Counted from the first letter of the stretch, positions 40,153-51,119 are shown. The stretch: DNA of 64,000 bases from Lutjanus erythropterus (GCA_020091685.1 CM034606.1:35784374-35848373), one strand, 5' to 3'. Notes: generated from the sequence alone by a model not told the origin. Numbers and translations: made by a program.

Positions 40153-40186
40153 TGTTTGTTTTGTTTGTTTGTTTGTTTGTTTGTTT
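40153..40186. repeat. (TTTG)n microsatellite
   Basis: About eight tetranucleotide units. Confidence 0.92.
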
Positions 40187-40282
40187 CTTTTTCTGATTCT
40201 GATGATAGACTCTCTTGAAGTCTAAACCATCCTGGAAAAGATGTTTTTACAGTAGAAATGAGCCCAACCATGTTTCCTGAAC

Positions 40283-40373
40283 CAAGACCACCTTTTTTTT
40301 GATCAGACCAAGGTTGTGGTCCAATGTAGGTAACAGACACACCTTGGTCTGACCAAAAAAAAAGGTGGTCTTG
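40283..40373. repeat. Near-perfect 32-33-bp inverted repeat (hairpin)
   Basis: Left arm 40283-40314 (CAAGACCACCTTTTTTTT then GATCAGACCAAGGT) pairs with right arm 40341-40373 with one base difference and one extra T, around a 26-bp loop. Similar arms occur in fish MITEs; flanking TGTGAAAGGGCTCTTA near 40434 may be that element's right end. Confidence 0.85.
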
Positions 40374-41047
40374 ATGTAATTTTCGTTCAGCTCAAACTGA
40401 AAAGTCTGAAAGTCCACATCAAACAGAGTATGTGTGAAAGGGCTCTTAAATCCTGGCTATCATCAAATGTGTATTTCCTCAAATTTTGAATTATTCCTTT
40501 AAAGTGTCTCAGATAAATCATTGGTCAGCTCATTGAATTATTATTTTCCAAGCTTAGATTATTTTAGGAAATTTCTTCCTGATATTTGCTCAGGTTAACA
40601 TGTGGACAGTGCAATATGGCCGCCCTCCCTGGTAGTAAGCACCCAGTGTTCTTCCCTCTCCTGGTTAGTGCATTATACCGGCCCTTATACTGACCCAAGT
40701 GAAAGGGCTCATGGTGGAGGGGGGAGGTTGGGGTGATAAAAGTTAAACCAAAGCAAACGGAGGAAGAGAAGAGAAAACAGGGCCCCTGTGGGACTTCAAT
40801 CACGGGTGAAGAACTTGTTAGTGTAGCTGTGGAAGTGGTCATTGAAAGGGCAGCACGGAAGGCGACTTCAGGAGCAACAGATGTGAAAGGCCAGAGAGAG
40901 CTTGCCTCACGTTATCTCAGTGAAGAAGCACACATGGACAGCCTGCTTGGTAACAGTGTTGAATTTGTCCAACGTTGACTAACAGCATTCTGGGTCCACT
41001 TTATAACATGGAGCACTTTATAAAGCCTTTATAAGTACCTGGTGGTT

Positions 41048-42150
41048 TTATTAATGGTTAATAAAGGCTGTAGTAACACTTTATAGATCAGTTAGAACCC
41101 ATTAATAAGAATGAGTTTAGGGTTACCAGGGCGCAAATAAGTCTTTCTGACTGGTGTTCACCCTTTTAATAACACTTCCTAATCAGGCAGCCTTAATTAA
41201 GTGTTTATAACTTGTTTATTAATGGTTAATGACAGCTTTACTAACACTTTACAGATCAGTTGGAATCGATTATTAAGAGCAAGTTTGGGTTGCCAGGGAG
41301 TAAAAACATCCTTTTTGGTTGGTGTTCAGGCAGCCTTACTTAAGTGTTTAGAAGTTATTAGTAAATGGGTTATTAATGGTAATTGCCACATTTACCAATG
41401 TTTTATAGATCAGTTAGAAGCCTTGAATAAGAACAAATTTTGGATTGCCAGGGTGTAAAAACTTTTTGGTTGATGAGTTCCCTTTCACAAACACTTAAGC
41501 CATACTTAAGTGTTTTTAAATTGTTACTAATGGAAAGACAAATTTACTAATACTTTATAGATTGGTTTGAAGCCACAGGAACAAATTTGAGTTGCCAGAC
41601 TGTTAAAAAAAAAAACTCTTTGGTTGGTGCTTACCCTTTCACATACATTTAGTCTGGCAGCCTTAATTAGGCCTTTATAAGTCGTTACACATTGTTTATT
41701 AATGGTTAATAACAAATTTACTTACACTTTATAGATATTAGAAGCCATAATAACAAATTTGGGTTGCCAGGGTGTTAAAAAAATCTGGTTGGTGCTCACC
41801 CCCCTAATTAAGTGTTTAGAAGTTGCTACAAATGGCTTATTAATGGTTAATGACAAATTTACTAACCAATACTTTTGTCCTTTTACTTAAGATGTTAAAT
41901 TCAGGAGTTTAACTCACAACAGTTTCTACACTACAACTATTACAACTTTCAGTAAATGATCTGAGTGCGTCTTCCACCTGGTGTTTCACCTTTCACTAAC
42001 ACTTCTCAGCAGGCATTCTTAATTAAGTGTTAATAAGTTGTTACTAATGGCTTATTAATGGTTAATGACAAGATTACCAATGCTCTATCCGGTTAAAAGC
42101 CACTGATAAGAATAAGTTTACCAATTGTGACAAAGTTAATATAACTAACA
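41048..42150. repeat. Diverged tandem repeat array, about seven units of ~140-215 bp
   Basis: The motif TTATTAATGGTTAATGAC starts or is recognisable at about 41048, 41217, 41370, 41523, 41697, 41837 and 42052. Each unit continues with ACTTTATAGATCAGTTAGAA, AATTTGGGTTGCCAGGGTGT, TTTGGTTGGTGTTCACC and CAGCCTTAATTAAGTGTTTA in the same order. Spacings are 169, 153, 153, 174, 140 and 215 bp. The array starts within 0.5 kb of exon 1 on its intronic side. Confidence 0.88.
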
Positions 42151-42561
42151 AGTTATTTGATGAAAAGTTTGTCACAGTTTTTCAAAAGGATTAGTAGAAG
42201 GCAATAATGTTAATATTTATTATTATTATTATTTATCTATTTTATGTTTTCTGAAGTTATGTGGACAGTTCATTCCTCATAAAACTTCATGAAACAACTA
42301 ATAAACCTGCCTAAAAGTAATAAAAATTAAAATTCTTGTTCCATCAAAACTAAATAAAAAAAAAGTGCACTATCGATTATCCTTCATTTCTTTCCATCAT
42401 CTACTTAAAGACATGAACTAAAGCTCGATGTCCCGTCTGAAGTTGCAGCAACACACAGCAAAACACTATAAAACTGAAAAATAAATTATTTTCAGTCTTC
42501 ATCAGATGCCAGACTGCTGTTTGTAAAACTTTTAGATTTAGTTTGTGCGTAAAGCGCTCAC

Positions 42562-42879
42562 CTCCTCCAGGATCTGGTCCAGCCGGCCCAGGATAACGGG
42601 CTCCACCTGCTCCACAGACAACATCCAGGCGGAGAGCTGCTGCTGCTCTAGACTTACTATCCGGGACTGTAACTCCGAGGTCCGCACAAAAACCACAATG
42701 CAAAATCCAACGCACAGAACAGACAGCGCGATGCAAAGCGTTACACCAGACAGATCCCTCCAGTTCCTCCACAACGGCTGTTTGGACGGTTCCTCCCGCT
42801 GATCCTGCTGCTGCGCGCCCAGAGTCCTCCTCTCCTCAGCCGCTCCACCGGCGACTCCCCATTTCTGATCCTCCTCCAT
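42562..42879 (-). CDS. col13a1: Coding exon 1 of a transmembrane collagen, type XIII-like (N-terminus, membrane anchor, coiled coil)
   Basis: Seen: 106 codons from ATG at 42879 to a splice donor (GAG|GTGAGC, intron starting at 42561), ending in phase 0. An in-frame TAG lies four codons upstream and the start context is AAAATGG (A at -3, G at +4), which fixes the start. Residues 1-44 are hydrophilic and would be cytosolic; 45-65 form one hydrophobic helix (GVTLCIALSVLCVGFCIVVFV without its last residue is typical of a signal anchor); 66-106 are heptad-like and probably a trimerising coiled coil. Known: MACIT collagens XIII, XXIII and XXV are type II membrane proteins with this plan. The stretch RTSELQSRI followed by VILGRLDQILEE resembles collagen XIII (RTAELQARV and ILGRVNQLLDE) more than XXIII or XXV. 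Inferred role: anchoring a trimeric adhesion collagen in the plasma membrane, for example at muscle and neuromuscular contacts. A teleost duplicate of the gene remains possible. Confidence 0.87.
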
Positions 42880-43330
42880 TTTATACCTCTAACTCTGCTT
42901 TATCCACACAGAAATCCCTCTGTTCATCAGGTGAAGAGCTGCACAAGAGGAATCCTGACGAGCTGCAACTGTGGAACTTCTGAGATACTTTGTCTCTGAA
43001 GGGAAAAAAGTTTTCTTCTTCTTCAAACTGTCTCCAAACTGCTGCTCTGCACTCAGATGAGCACCTATATTAAAGTTAGAATATTAGACATTGTGTAGAT
43101 GGTCATCAGTCAGTCAGAGATGTTCCTGATTCACAGGGACCGACTCTTATTCCTCTGCGTTCCGCTCCGTCTGTCCCATCCGCTGCGTCCTCTCTGAGCG
43201 CTCCAGTCTGCTGCAGGTCACCCGTCAGTGCGCGTCTGTGAAACCCGAGCCAGCCTCTCCTTACTCTGCTCTGCTCTGCTCTGCTCTGCTCTGCACGGCT
43301 CTGGATGCCGCGGGCCCTTTGCTCACTACA
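42880..43330 (-). other. col13a1: Predicted 5' leader (5' UTR) of the col13a1-like transcript
   Basis: Inferred from the start codon at 42879 and a TATA-like box at 43356-43362, which would place initiation near 43326-43332. If unspliced, the leader is about 450 nt. It contains several short upstream ORFs on the minus strand: an ATG-TAG pair near 43329, a 10-codon ORF starting near 43178, a 13-codon ORF starting near 43105, and a 12-codon ORF starting near 42925. These could dampen translation. The (CTCTG)6 tract lies inside it. The sequence TATAAA directly abuts the start codon. I cannot exclude a spliced leader or other start sites. Confidence 0.5.
43264..43293. repeat. (CTCTG)6 pentanucleotide microsatellite in the predicted 5' leader
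   Basis: Six perfect tandem CTCTG units (CAGAG on the sense strand of the collagen gene), followed by an imperfect extension. They lie about 35-65 nt downstream of the predicted transcription start. Confidence 0.95.
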
Positions 43331-43355
43331 TGCTCCTCCTCTCAAAGGTTTTAGG

Positions 43356-43372
43356 TTAAATACCGGGGCGGG
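43356..43372 (-). promoter_or_regulatory. col13a1: Core promoter: TATA-like box plus GC box
   Basis: On the minus strand a GC box (CCCGCCCC, 43365-43372) is followed after two bases by TATTTAA (43356-43362). The pair lies about 480 bp upstream of the start codon within CpG-rich DNA, in the right order and orientation for the collagen gene. TATTTAA is a known weaker TATA variant. Assignment is by motif and position only. Confidence 0.5.
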
Positions 43373-43407
43373 ATCCATGGCGGTGTTGCTGCCCTCTTTG
43401 ATCCGCG

Positions 43408-43465
43408 CACTTGGTGACGGATATTTTTAGGGTGCGCACAGCGAGGCCGCTCAGTCACACAGCTG
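43408..43465 (-). promoter_or_regulatory. Proximal E-boxes and near-MEF2 site upstream of the TATA-like box
   Basis: Within 58 bp, 35-110 bp upstream of the TATA-like box, are CACTTG (43408-43413), CTAAAAATAT on the minus strand (43421-43430, one mismatch from the MEF2 consensus at the last base) and CAGCTG (43460-43465), the E-box preferred by myogenic bHLH factors. Collagen XIII acts at muscle and neuromuscular junctions, so a muscle-type module is plausible, but short motifs occur by chance. Confidence 0.35.
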
Positions 43466-43761
43466 GTGTACTGACGAGCCGCCTGCTGTCAGTACAGCTC
43501 AGGTCCAGACCAAAACACTCTGCTGTCCCCAGTCTGGACCCGGTTCTGTTTGAAAGAGGATCCGCAGTATTCATTGAAGCTGTGCAGAAAGACCGGAGCA
43601 CCATGGAGTGGATGACTTGTACTTATCAATATTTCATACCAACAGTTATATCTATTTTCTTAGGCTGTAACTGGAATGAGTTACCTATGCACATTTAAAA
43701 AAGATAAATAACCACTGCTATAGCTATAAACTGTGACACTGGCGTGTGCAGGCTGTCTGGA

Positions 43762-44510
43762 GGGCAGGGGTGAAAAAGGGCACCAGCTGTATGCAGTGGG
43801 GCATCAGTGTGGGGAAAGTCAGGATGCATTTAGAGTGGAACTGTTCCAATCCCTGGTTTAGATTAAAATGGTTTTAATATGTGACTTAAAGCATAACTAC
43901 TATTACATCTCTGTAATAAAAAACACACAGGAAAGTATTAATTATGTAGCCATTTAGAATAGGGCTGTGCTAAATGGTAAAAAGTCATATTGCAGTTATT
44001 TTTGATTGAAATTGCGATATGCAATATGATTTTTTCATTTTTACTGAAAAAATCTATTAAAATCATGATGATGTGATATTTATTGGGGTCCGTACTGAAC
44101 AAACATGTCTTTTTCATCTAAAGATCAAGATTTCCTTCACTTGGCTGTATTGCAGTTTTGAGACTATTGCAATTAATTGTGCAGCCCTAATTTACAGACT
44201 TGTAGAGGCCAACTTATTTTCTTGCATGTAGGGCAGCCTATATGTCACTGTATCATGTTTGCTCTACTTGAAGGCATGTAACTTTGTTGTATGCATTGTA
44301 AGGGTCCGCAAAAAGGCACTTTATCATGTTTTGCCTGGGGGCACCCTACAGAGCACCTTACCATAATTTTCTACTGGAAGGACACCCTAGAGTGTACATC
44401 ATTACGTTTTCTACATTGGTGGGGCAACCTTGATGGTTCCTTATCATATTTTGTCCACTGGAAGGGTACCTAGAAGGCAATTATCATGTTTTCTTTACCA
44501 TAAGGATATC
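43762..44510. repeat. Composite repeat (copy 2), interrupted by a hAT-like MITE
   Basis: The head lies at 43762-43808 (GAAAAAGGGCACCAGC, ATGCAGTGGGGCATC). Five minisatellite units start near 44325, 44362, 44405, 44445 and 44485 with the TTATCATGTTTTGTCCACTG theme. Between head and units lie about 475 bp, including the 230-bp MITE at 43960-44189. Confidence 0.72.
43960..44189. mobile_element. hAT-like MITE inserted in a composite repeat
   Basis: Begins TAGGGCTGTG and ends with the inverted TGCAGCCCTA; flanks ATTTAGAA (43952-43959) and ATTTACAG (44190-44197) match at 6 of 8 bases. It is 230 bp and non-coding, with AAATTGCGATATGCAATATG inside. The same family appears at 9636-9962 and about 30669-30965. 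Confidence 0.8.
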
Positions 44511-44749
44511 CAAGAGGAGAGAGTTAAGTCGCAGGCAGTCCATAAAGGAGATACACGTCACACTACGTTGTACAAGAGGAGAGTTGATTTACAAAGTTAC
44601 TGAGATGTTAAGCTAATATTAGCTGAGCATTGACTCACTATGTTAATATTAGCCTCGACTTACAGTTTTTTGTGCCACTTGAAAATATTGAATTAAGTTG
44701 GAATTTATTGCATCTCCAGCTGTAATTTTCCACATTTTTATTGATGGTA

Positions 44750-44905
44750 TAGCAACAAAATAAAGTCCACATAAAGTCACAAGTTATTGGTTTTACAGTC
44801 CAAGTCGAGCTGCAAGTCTTTTTGATTTTGTTCAGTCAAGTCTAAAGTCATCAAATTTGTGTCTCACGTCTGACTTGACTCCAAATCTTGTGACCACACC
44901 TCTGT
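44750..44905. repeat. (GACTTGAn) fish repeat, second tract
   Basis: AAGTCACAAG, CAGTCCAAGTCGAG, CAGTCAAGTCTAAAGTC and TGACTTGACTCCAAATC share the degenerate CAAGTC theme. Confidence 0.45.
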
Positions 44906-47119
44906 GAGTAGCTGGTACAACTCAGTGCAGCACCTTTACATTTACAACCTATTTCTGGTCTGAACATAGCATTCCTCTTTTGTAACCATGGAAGAGGAGT
45001 TTGACCCGTAGATGTATTCAATTGAACTAGATAGTGAATGCAAAAATGGTACCCATTCAGTCCGTTGAGACTTGCTCAGCAGGCACTTAAGCCAAAAAAG
45101 TTTCCTCACGTCCAGGTTTACGTCCTGGTTGTACGGTCCGCTGATTATGCACAGTTGTGTTTCTGCACTTACCCCCGCCTACGGGTTCCTGCTCAGCCTG
45201 TAGACTTTACGGTGCGATGACATTACATATTTTTAAATTGCTTTTTTCGACTCCAGGAAAGTTTTAAAAATCTAAAAAGTTCATAACAGAAGGAGTCATA
45301 ACTGACCCTGTCTGCACTTTGAGGTGTCCTGTCAACAGTTTTACAGACGTCTCTTTTATAATGGTGGCTTCTGGGGAAAAATGCTTTTTGGGCTGGTGCC
45401 CTGTTTAGGTCTATTCCCCAAAATGACTCAAGGCTGCCTTACTGTCTCACTTTTGTCAAAGTGCTGTTTCAAAGATTAATCTTTGTGGAAGAATACGGGA
45501 GAAATGAGAATAATTTAGCGTCTTTCATCCTGAAAAATTTTAATTAATGAGACAAATGTAACATTTGTCAAGGGATCTGCATCAAACGAAAAAAACTTAT
45601 CACTCATTTTGAACATAGATTATATTAATGCTGTCAATATGAGCGTGTCTCTGTCCACTCTAAGGACAGCAGCTGGAAGGAGCGGCTCTGACTGTGAGGA
45701 GGTGAATTCCTTCTCCTGCTGGTTGCTGGTCCACAGAGGGTACAGGCCGGTCAGAAGGAGAAGACAAACTGATTAGTTTGTTGCTGTTGTTTAACCCACA
45801 GTTAAATAAATTACAGTGTTCAGGTCAGCTCTGCTGGTCTTTGAAGTGCTCCTCTCCCAGCCCATTAGAAACACAGGCCGCTCAACTGGACTCTGTCCGA
45901 CTCTGTACATCTGACAGCCAGGACAGAAGCTCTGAGAGGCAAGTGAGAAAAAAGAAATTCTGGTGATCCAGGATCCAAGTCTGATCTCAGTAATTTTCTC
46001 TCTTGTGTTTATGACTTAAGACTTTTTTTTTTTTGCCAGTATCATTTTTCTAAGTTACTTTATTCACCCTTTGGCAAGTTTTTTGGGGGGTCAGGATACT
46101 TTTTCTAACAACAACTATGTGTTGTTGTGATACTCATTGAAGCCACAAAGGGCTAAAGTGCACCATTACTCAATGCTGTAAATAGGACTAAAAGCATTCA
46201 TTTTTCTTGCAGGTAAGTTTTAATTTCTCTGCGCCCAAGCTTCATATATAATGTGTGTTCGCAAATTATAGAACATTATGTCTTTCTTTTGGCTAGATAT
46301 CAGCCCCTCTAGGATTTTGCAGGCCTAAAATGCCTGATTTCACTGCAGCATGTTTAAGAAATTGCAGTGCATGTTGCAATGTTTAAATGAGAACTGCGAA
46401 AAATGCTACAATTCTGTTTATGTAATTCATTAAAAATCAAAGGCAGCTTGTTCCAGAGAGAGTGAAACCACAGTCTGTTCTGAGTGTTCTAACCAACCTC
46501 ACTAAAAAGGCTCAGAATGACTAAAATTTTCAAAATATTTATATGAAATATCTGTAAAGTCCACCAGGGGGGTGCTCCACAGAGAAGCAGTATCTTTTTG
46601 GAGCTCAAACTCTGGAGCTCAAATACCTATGACAAAATGTAATAATTATAAATGCATAAAAAAGTGAAAAATAAAACAAAACTCTGAGTTGGTTCATTGA
46701 GACGTACATGTATGATGTTTCCGTGGGGGACTGCTGTGATTCGTGGAACTTGTAGGAAGGAGTGATGATTGGTCAAATTTGCAGAAAGTGGCAGAGTTTG
46801 GTCAAAATTGCAAGGTCACACAGACTTCACGGGGATTGGTTGAATCTGTGTGAACTGTTGTGATCGCAACATCGCAACTTCCTGGGGGGACTGAGAAATG
46901 TATTTTAATGCTATGGCAGAAGATAGATTAACATATTTTCCTCTTTTTAGAGTTCAAGAAGAAATTCAAACTCACCTGAGAGAAAACATGAATGCTTTCA
47001 GTCCTGGTAAGAACATGATGGTGGTGGACCTCAGCCTCTTGTGGCTGAAATGAATATGACAACAACAAACAGTAATCACACTACACCTTCTTTTGCACCT
47101 GGCAGACAACAGGCATAAC

Positions 47120-47290
47120 TCACCAGAGGGCTGCACTACGAAATGAGATTAATGTGTTAGCTTAGCGAAGCTGAGTCTAAAGTCAGACACGAAGGTGTCT
47201 CTCTTTTAACCTGTCTAGATCACCATGGCAACTTCGGGAGGAGGTTACACTCAGAGTTTCAGATTAAATCAGGTGTAAAAGAACACTGTT
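47120..47290. mobile_element. Possible MITE (GGGCTGCACTACG ... CACCATGGCAAC type)
   Basis: AGGGCTGCACTACGAAATGA, TAACCTGTCTAGATCACCAT and GGCAACTTCGGGAGG resemble a widespread fish MITE. Ends and duplication are not resolved. Confidence 0.4.
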
Positions 47291-47783
47291 CTTTAACTTC
47301 CTGATGATGTTCTTCATGAGGAATATAGATTCTGAGCTGAAGAAAGTTGCTGAGGTGTATGTTAGTAAATTCACTGAATTCTACAACATTATGTTTAAAT
47401 CTGCTGTGTCAAGATTTAATGTTTAATTGTCATGTTAGAAATACAGTGTACAACAGGCATTAAGAGCTCATTAAGTCAATTAGTAATTTCGGCTTCTTTG
47501 CAGCAACTGTTAATTTTTGCAGGAATATACTTTTTATAGTCTTACCTGTTCATCTTGACTGAAGTAAGCAGTGTATAATTGGTCCATTTTGTGTGGAAGA
47601 AGAGTCAAATGAAGCACCAGATGAGCATACACAGCCTGAAGAAGAAACTGTGAGTTAACAAAGAAAGGTGATAACTGCCATCGTGATACCCATTATCTCT
47701 GACTGGGGTTTTAGGTTTTGTAAACCAGTTCATGCAAAGGGAGCCTGGCTGTGTTGAGCTTCCTTAATAATATATCCAGGTCA

Positions 47784-48482
47784 TTGAAGGGGCAATTCAG
47801 CCTAAAATATATAATACATATTTTACCTCACCTGTAGCACCTGTAGTGCTGTTTATCCAACCAGATAGTTTTGGTGTGAGTTGCAGAGTTTTGGGGATAT
47901 CAGCCATAGAGATGTCTGCCTTCTCCCCAATATAATACTAGCAGTAGTAGTAAAGTAGAGTAGTATTAGATGGGTCTTTGCTTGTGGTAGTCAAAGAGCC
48001 AAAAATACATTTGAAAAACCCAACAGCAGTGTCTTTTTTCCAGGAATCAAGACCTGGTTACTCAAGATAACAGTTTAATGTAAGAACTATTAACTAACCA
48101 TTGTCACTGTGCAGAGGGAGGCGTGCACCTACTCATGGATGAGAGGTTACAGCTCAGCTGAGGAGAACGCCCTTATTGTTTACATCCTGCGTGGTCACAG
48201 TCTCTCATTCATGATTGGATGCACCCTTCCTTCTGTGCAGTGATACCGATGGCATTCAGAAGAAAGAAAATAGTTCCTACATTAAAACTTTTTTTTTTGG
48301 TGCTTTGTGCACCACAAGCTGAGTACCATGTAGTTCCATTATATTAGATAGAAGCCAGACATCTTTATGGCTGTTATCTCCAAAACACTGCAACTCACAC
48401 CACAACTATCAAGGTGTATAAAAAGCACTACACGTAAGAGGAAATATGTGTATTTTTGATTTGGTGGTGAACTTTCCCTTTA
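47784..48482. mobile_element. DNA-transposon relic with GGTGAACTTTCCCTTTAA end
   Basis: The right end (48457-48482) carries GGTGGTGAACTTTCCCTTTA. The left end (47784-47806, GAAGGGGCAATTCAGCC) is its degraded inverse. Internal CTCCAAAACACTGCAACTCA and GAAATATGTGTATTTTTGAT are shared with 58860-59062. This is a very common fish repeat type; no clear target duplication. Confidence 0.55.
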
Positions 48483-51119
48483 ATATGTTGGAGGAGTTAT
48501 TTCCAGATAAAACAGATGATACAGAAAACTGGCATTGTAAAATAAAAACAGCCTTTGAAAAAAGGACAGGTCATATTAAAAACTAATAAAATAACCTGCA
48601 ATTAACTGATTTTTTTATTTTTTAGGATGAAATAAAATCTCAATAATGAATTCCATAATCATTAAAAAATGAATACCTTGTTGATTATGTAATGTAGTGC
48701 TCTAATGTCTAGTCCTGATGATTCATGATACAGTATAACATGAGATTTACTGTATAAAATTGAGTCTTTCTATTGTATCTTGAAGTTTGGGTAAGAACTG
48801 TGCCCATGAGTACACACTGCACAAAAATCTTTTCTGTTGACAGAGATGTGTTGTATTAAACTTATATATTCAAGTAAGAACAACTGAAGCTCCTCAAGTT
48901 TATTTTTTTTTGTTCACCAGTCACATTTGCCCAGAAGGACAAGTTTTTCTTCATCATAGTATTTCACAAGTTGGTGGTTATATTATGCATTTTGTTTGAA
49001 TTTATTCACATGATGACTTGTAATGTTGTATTTATCTGATATTTACCACTGTAAGCATAGGCATTTCTTCACAGCTAGAAACAGGGAGAAATCTGTCAAA
49101 CAGAAAAAGATTTTTGATTTCCTGCTCCTGTCTATGCCTGTACCCACACGTGCTCATCTTTAGCTTGTTAGCATCCCCTGTATACAGTATACACTCCACC
49201 TGCCTTCTTATAGTCAATCCCAGAGGCAAGATTTCTCTTTTTCATTGTAATTCTGACAGAATCAGCATCACTTTCCTGATGTAGAACAGAAGAGGTCACT
49301 GTTTCAGTGAGTCCACTGTTGCAGAGAATTTACAGCTAGTTGATAGGTTGAGCATGTGTTCATGCTCTGCAGGGTCCTGCGCACATAAAGGTGGGATGTT
49401 CATCCATTGATCGTTAAAAAGCTAAATTAAAATTTACAACCTTTCTGTTTTTATGTGGTGGCTTCTTCATGACACCATGTTGGTTAATCCTCAACATATG
49501 CACGACCATCCACAGTCTGCTGCTGTGCTGCAGCTTGACCATAAGACAGTTCACGATGGTCGACCTCATGCAGCAGCTCGTCTAATTGCGTTTATGAAAA
49601 AGCACACGGGTGGTTTTCTTTACGGCCTAGCGCCACCACAGAAGGCTTTTTAAAACTAAAGCTAATAAAGAACTTCCTGCCTTGTGTCTTTGCACTGTAA
49701 TTGTAGTCAGACCAAGAGATGTCCCTTCTGCTGTCAGCCACATCTTAGAACGCCATGCGTGGAGGTTTATGACGATGGCTTGATGGGCCAGAATCTCTCC
49801 ATGCACTGTGAGTCCTTGTAATTACAATGTGGCTCAATGTGGCCAGCTGGCTTTGTAATTCTCTGAGCTGAAAAACACACTTTGAAAATGATCCTCTAAA
49901 TGAAAGGTACATTTATTGCAATCATGGGATTCTTTCAAATTAAAAGTGACTAATCCTGCTGTTATAACAGCTGTGATAGACGTTGGAGTTGTAAAGTGAC
50001 TAAAGAATGAGATTACCACTTGTTTTCATGCAAATCAGTGCAGTTAAATGCTTCACTATCTCTGCAGTCATTTGATCTTCATTGACCTTCATTCTTGCTA
50101 TTAATGTCTGTCAGGGTTTCACTGGTCCTGAACTAATAAGTGGGTGTTTCCGCTACATTTTCTTTGTTATTCCCATTCAGCTTTTTAGAAGTGAATACAA
50201 AGTTAGCCAGTAATGAACTTTGCTTTCTCTTTGACATATTTTCCCAACTTGATGCATACTGAGTGCTTATTTTTAACCCGGTGTAATTATGATGATGAAG
50301 CATGAAGGAAGGAGAAAAGCAGGACAAAAAATCTAGTGCTTTTCAGGGTAAAAATCCTCACAAGTCATTTTTTGTTAGTTCAAGTCAAGTCTCAAGTCTC
50401 TGAGGTGCGATTCTACGTCACATTTTGTCATCTGCTGTGTGCCGTCCAGTCTGCTTAGAACCCTGCACAGCCGTACCAATGGAATTCAAAGTATGTACTG
50501 TTATGTACTGTATTGTAGCACACAGTATCAGCACTGATCATTTGTTTGGTATATGATCACTTTAAACAGACTATTGTATTATAGTATGATATTATGCCCA
50601 GCCACAGTGTCATGCATACAATATCTGGCTGGAGGAAGAGGAGCCTAATTTCCTGCACTGTAAAAATGCAGCGAGGAGCAGAGTAGGGAACAGGCAGGAG
50701 GAAGAGTGTGCAGCCATATCACCTCATATCAGTCTCAAAACACTCAGTACAGAGTGAGTCACAGAAGAACAGAGACATCCTGCAGTTAAAAGCAAATGAA
50801 AGAGCAGGAGAAGACCAAGAAAAGCTGCTGCCATTCCTCCATACAAAGCAGGGGCAAGATCTCTGTATATTTAATATTCAATCTTAACAAATTAACCTTC
50901 CTTAGATACAAAGCTAGTAGCAAGTTAATGTTAGATAGCTGACAGCTTTGCTAACCATCCATAGGTGCTAAAATTAGCTTTCATGTTGTGGGTGCCTTTT
51001 TGTCTGGGCCTTGTGTGAAGTAATTTAAGACAAAGATGATGACAAATGGCTCAGCAGCTGCAGGTGTGCTTGTCATGTTTTGTTGCTGCAGCTACAGTCA
51101 TCTGCTGTGTGCGCCAGAT

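Larger units (their letters stand above)
31697..42561 (-). other. col13a1: Intron 1 of the col13a1-like gene
   Basis: This 10,865-bp intron is bounded by GTGAGC and a CAG acceptor. It holds the ~150-bp tandem repeat array (41048-42150), a hairpin element at 40283-40373, nested repeats at 39745-40130, a terminal-inverted-repeat element at 38711-38943, a second copy of that high-copy family at 37652-37745, CA/GT tracts (37107-37138, 36951-36993, 35349-35424), a palindromic AT-rich block (about 35787-36412) and a T16/G15 run (32768-32798). No further coding exon was recognised. Confidence 0.8.
42540..43560. promoter_or_regulatory. CpG-rich promoter region over exon 1
   Basis: CpG dinucleotides are frequent here (for example 43130-43330 and 43395-43480), while the surrounding 60 kb is CpG-poor and AT-rich. 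The segment covers exon 1, the predicted leader and the core promoter, as expected for a vertebrate promoter-associated CpG island. Exact limits were judged by eye. Confidence 0.65.

Noticed and set aside
41048..42150. CRISPR-like array
   Set aside because: Units are ~150 bp and diverged throughout, with no short identical repeats separated by unique spacers, and the genome is vertebrate.
42401..42772. 123-codon minus-strand ORF overlapping exon 1
   Set aside because: It is an out-of-frame shadow of the collagen exon and runs across the splice donor.
43411..43698. 95-codon plus-strand ORF beside the promoter, possible divergent gene
   Set aside because: It lies in CpG-rich DNA where stops are rare by chance, shows no recognisable domain, and has no clear splice sites or partner exon.
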